NCBI GenBank assembly: GCA_023374025.1
Contig: SIJG01000014.1
Location: forward strand, 419,077-483,076
Direction of reading: 5' to 3'
DNA: 64,000 nt
Source of the DNA: Heterodera schachtii
Lineage: Eukaryota > Nematoda > Chromadorea > Rhabditida > Heteroderidae
Both the position numbers and the translations under genes were made by a program. Positions 34,951 through 45,133 of the stretch are shown in pieces (position 1 is the stretch's first letter; every line of letters begins with the position of its first letter). The notes below the pieces were generated by a model. The model saw only the letters and a program-made list of their open reading frames with translations. It had not been told where the DNA came from and ran no database searches.

Positions 34951-35607
34951 CAAGTGACCGCACTATAAAAAGCACAAAAAGACATTTTAAATAATTTTTC
35001 TAGTGTAATTTGTGGAGCTGATCACGAATATGACCTTTATTTGTCAAGATTTCGAATCCCGAACCCGGTTCTTTGGCGCAACTACAAATTAAAAAAAAAG
35101 TTTGTTTTTTGCTTATTGCGCTAAAAAACCGCCGCACACTCGACTACGGCGGCCAGTAGGTGGGGCGAGACTACGGGCTACGGAAGAAGTCCGCGCGTGA
35201 TCCGCAGGCGGTTGACTGATTGGCGGGGGCCCTTCGGGCCCCCGCAGTCAACCGCCTGTGGCGCTCGTCAGACTGCTTCCTCCGCCCTCCGTCTCGCCCC
35301 ACTACTTGCTCCGTCTTCGCATGCTCCCTTTTGCGAAAGTTAGATTGTCTTCGATTATTTCTTTGGTAATGAAGTATGCGTCGGTTCGATTTCATTCCTT
35401 GATTTTTAGACTTAGCTCGTCAAGAGCTTTCGAATGATACCAAATTTGTTCAAAAATTTTTATTTGAAATTTCGAATTTTTGTTCGAGTTCGGGTTCGGG
35501 ATTCGGAATCTTGACAAATAAAGGTCATATTCGTGATCAGCGCAACAAATTACACTAGAAAAATTATTTAAATGTCTTTTGAGTGCTTTTTATAGTGCGG
35601 TCACTTG
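34951..35607. mobile_element. Inverted-repeat element with GC-rich central palindrome
   Basis: Ends are inverted copies (CAAGTGACCGCACTATAAAA at 34951, mirrored to 35607) and the arms run about 130 bp including the shared core GCTGATCACGAATATGACCT...TTTCGAATCCCGAACCCG. The middle has a second, much stronger palindrome at 35206-35262 (GCGGTTGACT...GGGGGCCCTTCGGGCCCCC), flanked by inverted AGTAGTGGGGCGAGAC-type sequence. No clear target duplication. Nested within older repeat sequence. Confidence 0.75.
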
Positions 35608-35638
35608 TGACAAGAATTTGTGTTTTTAAAAAATTATT

Positions 35639-36883
35639 GGCAATCATCTAGATTATTGGTCCCGAAAATTTTTCTTTAAATTTTTTCCTGAAAATTCTTA
35701 TAACACGTCTCTAGGGGTATTTTGAGGCGCAGAGCACGAATCCGGCCTCCATTCAACCAATTTCGAATCCCGAGCCCAAACTCGAACATTTTTCGAGATT
35801 TTTTTTAATTTCAAAAATCATGAAAACATGTTTCCAGGGGTGTTTTGAGGCGCTGAGCATGAATCTGGCCCCCATTTCGCCCAATTCCGAATATCGGACC
35901 CAAATCGAACAAAAAGTCGAAAATTCAAATTTTAGAATTGGTTCAAAGTTTGTTTAAACACATGAAAACGAACTGAAAGTCATCACCGATACTCATCACT
36001 GCTATAATAAAATCGTTTAAACCAATATTAGACTAAAAATCGAAATCCAAAAATTCTAATTTTCGACTTTGTTCGAATTCGGGTTCGGGACTCGAAATTG
36101 GTCGAAATGGAGGCCGGATTCGTGCTCAGCGCCTCAAAACACCTCTAGAAATGTGTTATAAGTAGGGCCGCAACTTTTAGTGAAAAAACTTTTTTTTTGT
36201 TCAATTGTTTTGAAGAAAGGAGCTCAAAAAACGCATTTCTGCATTAAAATTTTTCGATTCTGACGTCATTATCGGTCACTAGAAATCACTATTTTGGCGA
36301 CTTCGTCACTAAAATAGTTAAAAATCACTATTTTGGCGTTTTGTCACTATTTTTCACTATTTCGGCATTTTTTGGAAAATTCCTTAACAAAAATGCAATA
36401 AAACTAAAAAATATACCCCTAAGAATCGACCTAAATTTTTTTTCAAAATTACACCCCTAAGAATCGACTTAAATTTTTTCAAAATGTGCCCCTAAGAATT
36501 GAAAAAAATTTTCAAAATGTGCCCCTAAGAATTGAAAAAATTTTTCAAAATTCATCCCCCAAATTTTTTTTTTGGTAAAATTTTTGGTTTGGAAAATGTC
36601 AATTTTTGTTGAGAAAATATTAGAAAGGAAATGTACCTCATTTGCAAATGCAATCAGTGAATAAAAAAAATTTTTGCTCAATTTTTGGCTGAAAATTATG
36701 TCACTATTCGTCACTATTTCGGACTTTTTCGCACTATTTCTTCACTATTTTGGGATTTTTACTCACTATTTTAGTTAACTATTTTGGGATTTTTCTTCAC
36801 TAAAAGTTGCGGCCCTAGTTATAAGAATTTGCAGAAAAAATTTTAAGAAAAAATTTTCGGGACCAATAATCTAGATGATTGCC
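35639..36883. mobile_element. Inverted-repeat element with 8-bp TSD, interrupted by hAT MITE
   Basis: TIR GGCAATCATCTAGATTATTG at the left and its complement ending at 36883. AAATTATT flanks both sides (35631-35638, 36884-36891). The arms carry the shared core GCACGAATCCGGCCTCCATT...TTCGAATCCCGAGCCC. The right arm is split by the hAT element at 36163-36817; removing that restores a contiguous arm (TTATAAGAATTT). Confidence 0.8.
36163..36817. mobile_element. hAT-type MITE, 8-bp TSD GTTATAAG
   Basis: TIR TAGGGCCGCAACTTTTAGTG at the left and CACTAAAAGTTGCGGCCCTA at the right, perfect over 20 bp. GTTATAAG is duplicated exactly (36155-36162, 36818-36825). An 8-bp duplication with TAGGG-type ends is diagnostic of the hAT superfamily. 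Internally it has repeated CACTATTTTGG motifs and reiterated CCCCTAAGAATCGACYTAAA blocks, and no transposase frame, so it is non-autonomous. Confidence 0.92.
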
Positions 36884-37836
36884 AAATTATTTAGCTCAAT
36901 ACTGATTTGGCCTAATTTTTTATTTTTTTGAATAAATTTTGTCATTTTACATCCCTAAATTTGAAACTATTTACCCATTTTTAGCAACTATTTTGGGGGT
37001 TTTTTAGAAACTAAAAACTAATTATCCCTAATCATCACATTCTTTTGGAATTTCTCCATGGAATTTCGGGCATTTATCATATGAACCCGTGGATTGTTGT
37101 GTACTTCTTCAGCCGAGTCCGGAATTCACTCTGACATGTTAACTTGCGAATGGTCCGTTTTGCAGATGGGATGGTGGAGAGCAGGAAACGCCGGATATTT
37201 CCGGCATTTTTTGGTGATTTTTGCTCCTTCCTCGCCAAATTTGACGTCATTCATTGCTCATTTATTTTTCTGAGCATATTTGCTCTTTTCCAATTCACTT
37301 TGTGTTTTTCTCTCGCCTTCTCCAATCGATTCTCCACGTCGTCGTCCCATCCTCTGCCTCTCTGATTCTCCACCAAATACCCTCTCCTCCCCTCTGCTTC
37401 CCTTTTCTCTTCCTCTCTCCCGCCCTTTTCCCCTCCCCTTTTTTCCCTCCCCCCGCCCTCCCCTAATTCTGCCCTTTCCCTCCCTTCTCTCTCTCCACTT
37501 TTCTCCCGTCCTCTCCCACTTTCTTCGTTTTCCCTTCACTTTGTTTTCTCGCCTTCGTTGTTCCCTTCCCAATTTTCATTCATTCCCACAAATGTTATGC
37601 TTTCTTTTTGTTCATTTTGTGCCGCTGGAGAGTGTTAAGCATTGCGGCCAATTGCCCCTAGCAACGCCGCCGACCACAAACATTTCTTTTTTTATAAGCG
37701 GAGTCGTCCCGCAAATGAATGGCACTCATTTGTCACAATAATTCAACTGATAAATCACCCCTTACCTTTTTCTTCATTTTCATTTTCATTTTGATCTCCC
37801 CATTACAGTCCAACCTCTTTTGAGTGTATTACTGTA

Positions 37837-39672
37837 ATGGCTTCTTCGGAGAACGTTTGTTTGGTTGCGCGTGCCATCCCATTGAAGACCGTCTCCTCCG
37901 ATGGGGTACTCACTATATTTGCATTGTTTCTCTCCTCACATTTCCATCAACAGAAGGACCAAATTGTCGCAGTAAATTCCTTGGCCGCTCATTTGGATTC
38001 GCTTTCGTTGGGGTTAAAACAAAGTAAAAATGAAACGAAGAAAAAGGGAGAAGAGAGCCGAAAGAAAATGCGGGAGGAAGCGAACATTTCGCCGGCCGAT
38101 CATTTGGCACTCCAATCACTTCGATCGTCGGCATTGGCAAGGAAAACTAACACAACCACTAAACTGACGCGTGATTGCCGGAAATTGTTCGCCGATTTGA
38201 TGATGGGAGAAGAAGACGGAGAAGAGAAGCAGAAAAAGTCGAATGAGAAAAAGGAAAAGCCGAAAATGAAAGAAGCGGACGAAAAGAAAAAGGAGCAGGC
38301 GAATTGTGAGAAGAAAGAGCAAAAGAGAGGAGAGGAAAAAGGAGGGGAGAATGAGCGGGAGAGAGGGAGTGGCGCGGAACTGATGGCTCGTGGTCCGATC
38401 AGAGTGCCACCGGTGGTGGGCCGGTAAGCGCTTATTACCATCCCCCCAACCGATCGTCCATTTCATTCCGTCATTGTTCTCCTTCAGCGGTGCTCCGTCC
38501 GCCGTTTTCCACCCTTACGCCTCTTCTGCCGTTCATCCCAATGCGCAGTCTTCTCCCACCAACGACTTTATGTCCGCTTCCGTCTCCTTCAACGCCACTG
38601 CGCTTCAGTCAACAGTTTTTGATCAAAGCAGTTACAATTCCATGGCTGCTGCTGGCTATGGCTACGAGTGCGGGCTGCCAAGCAATTGGAGTTGCGGGGG
38701 AGGGAGTTTCGGGTGCGATTCGGTCCTTTCTTCGCCGAGCACTACGCCTGACACAGTGTCGGCGATGTCTCCGGGCGATCGTAGCGAAAGGGTCGGTCGA
38801 GAAGAGGAGAAGGGTCGGCGTAACTGATGATCATTGGTTGCAGAGCGAGTTGCCGGACGACCTTTCTGACTTCATTTTGGAATACTCGCGCCGTTATTCG
38901 CCCGAACTGTCGCGGAAGTGTTCGTTTGGCTCGCAAGGAATTGCCGGGGGGAGTCCCCTGTCGGACTCGTCGACCGACGACGACCGATTCAGTCTATCCA
39001 GCGGCAATTCGCCGCTCTGTGCCCCCCAAACGTATTCCCCCAACTCCTCTTTCTCCAAATTTGACCGAATGCTTTTTGAGTTCGCCCGCAGCGCCTCGGG
39101 GCGGAGTTGCAAATAATGAAAATTCTCCGCAGTTCAACACAAAAGGCACAGCGAAAGCGAAGGAAAAGCTGCGACCGGCGAAAGAACGGCTGAGAGCAAT
39201 GATTCGAAGCGAAGACATGGACAACGCATGGGCATGGACATGCAAATGCATTCAGGTGAGAAAGGCACGGGGAGCCAACCAAACAGACAAAACAAAAAAA
39301 ACATACGAATGGACAGCGCCATCCGATGGCATTGCATTTCCAAGACGGCGATGGGGACACACTCCTGCACATCGTCATGGCACATTTGGACTTTGCCAAG
39401 ATTTACGCACTCGTCGAGCAAATGCTTAAGTCAGAAGAGGCGCCCCAAAAGCCATTGCTTTTCGACATTCCGAACAGAATGGGCGAGACTCCATATAAGT
39501 CATATAATTAACATAGAAAAATTGCTCAAATGTAAGCCAATTTAATTAGACTGGAGAATTTGTTGTCAGTTGAATGAAATTGGGGACATTTTAAACGGAA
39601 ATCCCCTGGGACATAATGCCAATAAACCCCCCCCCCCCCGTCTCTCTCGCTCTCTCTCTCTCTCTCGCTCTC

Positions 39673-39707
<35 letters not shown>

Positions 39708-40673
39708 GAATGCGTTTCCCATTTCACTGATGGTCGCCGTGCAAAAGCATCAATCTGAACTGGTCGACTACCTTCTTGAGGTGTGCTTCTTCCACTTTTC
39801 CTTTTCATTTATTTCCTAAACGAATTTCCCTTAGGCCGGGGCTTCGCCAAACTCTCAAAGTTACCGCCTCCAACGCGACATGCCATTGCATTTCGCTGCT
39901 GCGCATGGAATGGTCGGAGTTTGGCGGGGGCGGACACTCACCGACCTTCTGACATTTCCAGACTCAAATCGTCAACATTTTGTGCGCTCACTCTTCGATT
40001 TCATTGAATGCTCAGAATGGAAATGTAAGTGTGTGGGGGGCACTCCGTCTGATATTACTTATTTTTGTTTTATACTTAATTTCCATTGCCTTGCAAAGCC
40101 TTCTCATTTATCTTTTCCATCCCCAGGGCCTTACGCCTTTACTAAACGCGTTCAAAAATCACGCGGAGCGTAGTGAAGAGTCGCAGAGCCAAATAAACAA
40201 CTTTGGCACAATCGAAACTTTGCTCCGTTTCGGCGCCGATGTGTCATTGGCCGACTCGGCCAGCGGAAAGACTGTGGTGCATTACGCGGTGGAAAAGATG
40301 GATTTACAACTCATTGAGGTGGTGCATTTTATCCATTTTATAACTATACACAGAACTTGCACAAAGAAAGTCAAATAAGAAGGCGTAGGGGAGCCAAATT
40401 AAATATCAATGTTTTTTTGTCTAAAATTTTTCGGATTCATACATTTAGACTCAGTGGAACCGAAAAGTATAATGTAAAAACGTCGTTGTTTAGCTCCTTC
40501 GTTCAAATGTCAGTGAGCATCGAATGGCCCAATTGGTTGATCAGAAAAATTTTTGTGGTGAGACACCAATGAACAATTTGAGCGGAATGACTGACCGCGT
40601 GGGAAAATCCCAAAGTGAACAAATGTGTTTGGCACTGATCACTTGCGGAGCAAACACTGGCATTAATCAATGA
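37837..40673 (+). CDS. IkB/Bcl-3-like ankyrin-repeat protein
   Basis: Probable cytoplasmic/nuclear regulator built like the atypical IkB proteins. Exons supported: 37837-37905, 37954-38423, 38488-38791, 38844-about 39085, 39133-39255, 39317-39498, about 39723-39780, 39835-39912, 39962-40024, 40127-40318, 40494-40673. N-terminal third is a Lys/Glu-rich charged region, then a Ser/Tyr-rich region with ELPDDLSDFILEYSRRY. Ankyrin repeats follow: DGDGDTLLHIVMAHLDFAKI, LMVAVQKHQSELVDYLLEAG, RDMPLHFAAAHGM, GLTPLLNAFKNH...LLRFGADVSL, GKTVVHYAVEKMDLQLIE, and a last repeat ending ALITCGANTGI. Two junctions are unresolved: 39085-39133 (only a GC donor keeps frame) and 39498-39723, where a CT microsatellite precedes the exon and no AG acceptor is visible. 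C. elegans IKB-1/NFKI-1 are the closest families I can suggest. Confidence 0.75.
39637..39707. repeat. CT microsatellite with adjacent poly-C, intronic
   Basis: Poly-C of about 14 nt at 39628 followed by CT repeats with periodic CTCG interruptions, directly upstream of the ankyrin exon LMVAVQKHQ. It could serve as an oversized polypyrimidine tract, but the expected AG is absent. Confidence 0.85.
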
Positions 40674-41262
40674 CAATCCCCTAAAATTGGAAATCCCACT
40701 CGTTTTTCAGAATATCCCTTGAACCATTACTTACTGTACAGTTCATTTATCCAACATTGTGACCCTTCTCCATTTATTTCCTACAATTCATAGTTTAATA
40801 CATAATTAATTATATTTTCAATTTATCCATTTCCTTTTTGTTATTTTTCCATTCGTTTGCGATTTTTCACATCCATTTTATTATTTAAAAAAAATTAATA
40901 GATTCTAGTGCAGAATACGCGCCCCATAAATGTTATCCCTCGTGATATTTTTCAGTATTCTTCGTAAGCGGATCAACACCAGCGAACCGCCGTTAGCGCG
41001 GGTTGAGACTTTAGCGGCCCCTAATTAATTGTCAATTAACGATCGGTCCACTTAAGTACCATACAAAAAATAAAATTTAATGTAACGTAAAAAAATTGGT
41101 CACGATATTCTACACTAGAAACATTTTATATAGATAATATACACATATACTTTTACAATTGTATTGTTTTTTTGCACGATACAAAAGGCGGTAGCAGGCG
41201 TCACGATGTCCATAGGCGCCAGTAGGGTTTTGGGTTATTCGTGCTCTGAATACAGGGAAAAA
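40674..41262. other. 3' flank of the IkB-like gene with dispersed repeat copy
   Basis: AT-rich 3' flank with the second copy of the dispersed block at 40900-40928 (see 10800) and CCGCCGTTAGCG sequence at about 40987-41000. No open frame or RNA gene recognised. Confidence 0.45.
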
Positions 41263-41614
41263 CACTTTTGTGGGTACTAATGCACTTAACAGACCATAAA
41301 AAATAAAATTGTTTTTTAAATCATTTTAAAGATTCCTAGGAGGTTTTCGGAGTTGCTGATCATGAATCTGACATCCATTTCGACCAAATTCGAACCCCGG
41401 AGCCGTATTCGAACAAAAACTCGAAAATTCAAATTTTTAAAAAATCATTTTATGGTGCGAAAATAACTCGGATACGAGTTCGGGGTTCGAACTTGGTTGA
41501 AATGGATATCAGATTCATGAGCACAATCCCGAAAACGCCCTAAAAATTTTTTAAATGATTTAAAAAATAATTTTATTTTTTATGGTCTGTAAAGTGCATA
41601 AGTACCCTTTTGTG
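41263..41614. mobile_element. Inverted-repeat element of the shared-core family
   Basis: Left CACTTTTGTGGGTACTAATG...CAGACCATAAAAAATAAAAT and right inverted ATTTTATTTTTTATGGTCTG...CACAAAAGGG. The arms contain GCTGATCATGAATCTGACAT...CGAACCCCGG. About 350 bp with a small asymmetric loop. No obvious target duplication. Belongs with the elements at 34951, 35639 and 43631 by its core, not by its ends. Confidence 0.7.
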
Positions 41615-41648
41615 TTTGCAAACAAAAGCTTCGCGACCTAGTGTGAAC

Positions 41649-42484
41649 GGGTCGGGGTCACTTCGCCGCGGCCAACTCGCCGCCGCTAACTCGCCGCGCC
41701 TTGTTTTTTGGCTATCTCGCCGCCAGATTTTTTTTTATTGAAAGTTTGCCTCATTATTTTGATATATAATTAAAAAAATGCATTATGTTTATTTCAAAAG
41801 CATCATTAAAATAACAAACACGGGTCCATAACATAATTTGAAATCAGAAAATCAAAAATTCGATAATGTTCAAATGCGTTTGAGTCTAGCGAAATTATTT
41901 TATCGTGCTTTTCACCATTCACGCACGAGTTTTTAACTTGGTTTGAAGCTTCTAGCTTGAATTTTTCTGCCTTTTTCTGCCTTTTTTTGCCTTTTTGCAA
42001 TTTTGGTGCCTTATGCCGGGCACGTAATTTTGGTGCCTTTTAGTGCCTTTTTCATGCTTTTTTAGTATTTTTTGAAAAAATGGAAAATTTTGCAATTTTT
42101 CTTATCATATGCTTTACAATATACAAAAAAATTTTCCCAGCGGCTCCTATCGGTACCGCCGGACCCCCAGTTATACCTTGGTTTTTTAATTTTAACACCA
42201 CTGAAATTGTTGATATAACACAAGAGAAAAATTTGGCCCGAGGAGCAAAAAAAAAGGTCTTGGAAAAGGTTTTGCTAATTTGACAAAATTTTTCGTGTCT
42301 ATTTTAGGTGCCTATTTGAGAAATTTTCGTGCATAAAAGTCCGGGCTCTAAATATAACACATTGAATACATAATTAACTGTTAAAGATTTGCTTTTAATG
42401 CATTTTTTCAACGAAAAATCTGGCGGCGAGATAGCCAAAAAAACAAGGCGCGGCGAGTTGGCCGCGGCGAGTTGGGCGGTTCCC
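41649..42484. mobile_element. Foldback element with repeated AACTCGCCGC ends, 8-bp TSD
   Basis: Both ends carry two or three copies of the decamer AACTCGCCGC or a close variant and then CGCCTTGTTTTTTGGCTATCTCGCCGCCAG as inverted arms. GTGTGAAC flanks directly (41641-41648, 42485-42492). Ends are GGG..CCC. The interior (about 41950-42180) carries unrelated repeat sequence, including the GC-rich dispersed block shared with 1306-1356 and CTTTTTCTGCC tandem motifs. No transposase frame. Confidence 0.85.
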
Positions 42485-43001
42485 GTGTGAACAATATCTA
42501 CCAAATTTGAGTTTTTAAACATTTTATGCTGAACTTTTTTTTAGTTTTTGTTTTTTCATTTTGCAAAATTAGTAATTTGTAACAAATTTGATTTTTTTCC
42601 ACTGCGTAACCTATCGCTGTCGCCCAGACCATAAAACTTCTTAAGATCTTAAAAATTGGTTCAACATCACAAAATTCGATTATTTTTGCACAAAATCTGT
42701 TAACAAATTGCGCCGCATCTATCTAAAAGGTCGTCGCCCAGGGGCGGACGATTCCGGCCGGTAATACTATCGATAGTGTTGATCAGATTTAACCAAATGC
42801 TTATGTATTAACTTGGAACTAAATTATGAAATTTATAAAGTCATCATTTACCTTTCTCACTTGCCACATACATCTTAATATTTTCTGAATTGGTACGTAT
42901 GGTAAAAATTTCGGTTCGATACGTTCACGGAAAGTGGCCAAACTCCCGGAAAATGGGGTGTCCTTATTTTAAACTAACACACTATGCAAATTATTAATTA
43001 G

Positions 43002-43597
43002 TATGGCCTGTAATTATATGCTCATGCATATTTTTTTCCTGGACTGTGGGAGGCCTGAAACGCACGAAAAACATGTTTTTAGCTTGGTTTGAAGCTTCTA
43101 GACCGTATTTCTATATGCATATTTTGCATGTGCATATTTCGCGATTTATGTGCATTGAGCATTTTTTCAACAAATCTTCTATTAAAATGGCCCCCTCTAT
43201 TAAAGCAGCCATTTGGACCTCTAATGACCGAAAATTTTTCAAAAATATCATTTTTTGGGTATTTTCTAATAAAAAATGTAACTTTTTTAAAAACTAGAAC
43301 TTATTTCCAAAATAGACAGAAAATAGAAAATTCTTCATTTTTTCCTCAATTTTCTTCAAAATAAATGAATTTTACTTTTATTTTGTATTTTGATTCTAAA
43401 ATGATTATTCATACTATATTTAGCTATTTTCTAGATGCTTAAATTTAACAAATTTGAAGAAATTTATAAAATTTTGCCCTCAATTTGGAAAAATTTATGT
43501 GCATATTTTTCACTTTTTTTGTGCATATTTTGCCATTTTTGGTGCATATTTCATGCGCATATTTTGAGATTTTATGTGCATATAATTACAGGCCCTA
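43002..43597. mobile_element. hAT-type MITE, 8-bp TSD TTAATTAG
   Basis: TIR TATGGCCTGTAATTATATGC on the left and GCATATAATTACAGGCCCTA on the right (one mismatch). TTAATTAG is duplicated exactly at 42994-43001 and 43598-43605. Internally, GTGCATATTT motifs recur, and the block CCTGGACTGTGGGAGGCCTG with GAAACGCACG and GAAGCTTCTAG is shared with a degraded copy ending at about 54547. Non-autonomous. Confidence 0.92.
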
Positions 43598-43630
43598 TTA
43601 ATTAGGGTTCAGCCTGGGCTCATGTCCAAG

Positions 43631-45077
43631 TCGAACTCGGTACTTGTACAGTTTACGGTAATACTGTAGTTTGTCCCCCCCTTTTTGGAAAAAAATTTTC
43701 AAAAATTTTTTTGCACTAAAACCAAGTTTCCAGGGGTGTTTTACGCCACACAAATTTTTTTAAATTTATTTTTGTATTTTTCTGGCTTTTCGGGGGTTGT
43801 TGATCACGTATGACATTCATTTCCACCCATTTCAAATCCAGGACCCGAATTCGAACAAAAGACGTAAATTAATTGTTCACCAAAATTCACAATTATTATC
43901 TAAAGCCGATTCAAATAGACGGAAATATAATAAAAAAAAAAGAGATTCACAGCCATTTAGTGCATTTGAATCGTTTGGCGACATGAAGTTTGGGCACCGG
44001 GAAGTTTGGGCACCAGGAAGTTTGGGCACCAGAAATTTGGGCACCGGGAAGTTTGGGCACCAGAGGGGGGATTTCAAAAAAATAAAACAAAATAAATAAA
44101 TAAAATGTTATATAAATCATTACAATTTAGTAAATTTGGGCAACCCTTGTGTCTTAAAATTTATATGTTCTTGAAAATCAAAAAATTTATGTATGGAAAC
44201 CTGGCAATCTTATTATTTAGTCAATTCTTACGGTTGTTTAAACGTAGAATTAAATGTGTACTAGTTTCTGTTTGGACTTAGACCTGAATACCGGCTTAGT
44301 TGGACCCGAAATAACAAGAACCCGTTTAATTTTGTTTAAACTCATAAACTTTAAGTCTTGAATATGCTGAGCCTTGTAATGTTATAAGTTATAAATAATA
44401 CATATGTGGCATTGATATTGAATTAATGGTAATGAGTTTAGCAAAATAAGCATGCTTAATCGAATGAATATTCGTTAAAAAACTTTCTATTTCCTAACTT
44501 GATTATATTTTCTATGCTTTTAAATTAGATGGTTGCAATTTATAGACAATTAAAAATATTTTTGATTTTTTAACTCTTTAATTTGGTGCCCAAACTTCCC
44601 GGTGCCCAAATTTCTGGTGCCCAAACTTCCTGGTGCCCAAACTTCCCGGTGCCCAAACTTCCGCCCCCCAATCGTTTTTGGACTACATGTGAATTTTGCT
44701 GAAAAATTAATTTTCGACTTTTGTTCAAATTCGGGTCCGGGGTTCTAAATAGGTGGAAATGAATGTCATATTCGTGATCAACGCCCCTGAAAACCTCAGA
44801 AAAATACAAAAAAAAAACATTTGTTTTATGTGGCGTAAAGTGAAAAAGTACCTCGTTTCCCTGTATTCAAACAAAGTTTGAACCAAAAACGTGAAATTCG
44901 AACATTTGAATTTTCGACTTTTTGTTCGAATTTGGGTCCGGCCATCGGAATTGGTCGAAATGGATGCTGGATTCATGATTAGCGACCCCGATTAGCATTG
45001 GAAATATATTTTCATGGCCTTTGAAAATTAAAAAAAATTTTCTATCGGGTGTAAACTGTTCAAGTACCGTCGAACTC
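43631..45077. mobile_element. Outer inverted-repeat element hosting another foldback
   Basis: The outermost inverted pair is TCGAACTCGGTACTTGTACA (43631) against its divergent complement near 45045-45077. Further inverted pairs inside (GACATTCATTTCCACC at 43812; its complement at 44753) carry the shared core. The foldback at 43977-44669 interrupts it. At least two insertion events, possibly three, built this stretch, which ends only about 55 bp before the CPEB start codon. Confidence 0.6.
43977..44669. mobile_element. Foldback element with five-fold repeated ends, 8-bp TSD
   Basis: Each end carries about five tandem copies of a 15-16 bp unit, GAAGTTTGGGCACCGG or close variants (left 43984-44064, right 44583-44662 inverted). 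AATCGTTT flanks directly (43969-43976, 44670-44677). Ends are GG..CC. The interior is AT-rich without a coding frame and the two halves are not inverted beyond the repeated ends, unlike the long hairpin at 23964. Confidence 0.85.
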
Positions 45078-45133
45078 ATAAATATGACTATTCATTATTA
45101 ATCATATTTTTTTAGCGAATTTACTAAATAGAA

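Larger units (their letters stand above)
30920..37836. other. Transposon-dense AT-rich region, no host gene supported
   Basis: After the aminotransferase 3' UTR (to about 31170) the sequence is AT-rich, with degenerate repeats. Specific elements are listed separately (33033, 34951, 35639, 36163). A block at 34698-34760 repeats sequence found at 36391-36450 inside the hAT element, suggesting an older, interrupted copy spanning about 34.5-37.0 kb. 32470-32515 holds a GGTTCGAATCC box as in tRNA-derived SINEs. From 37140 the composition becomes CT-rich, leading to the IkB-like gene; this is probably its promoter. Confidence 0.6.

Noticed and set aside
43984..44064. Possible protein-coding GHREVWAPGSLGTRNLGTG repeat
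   Set aside because: The repeated unit is the terminal motif of a transposon and the frame opens only by chance; the inverted copy is at the other end.
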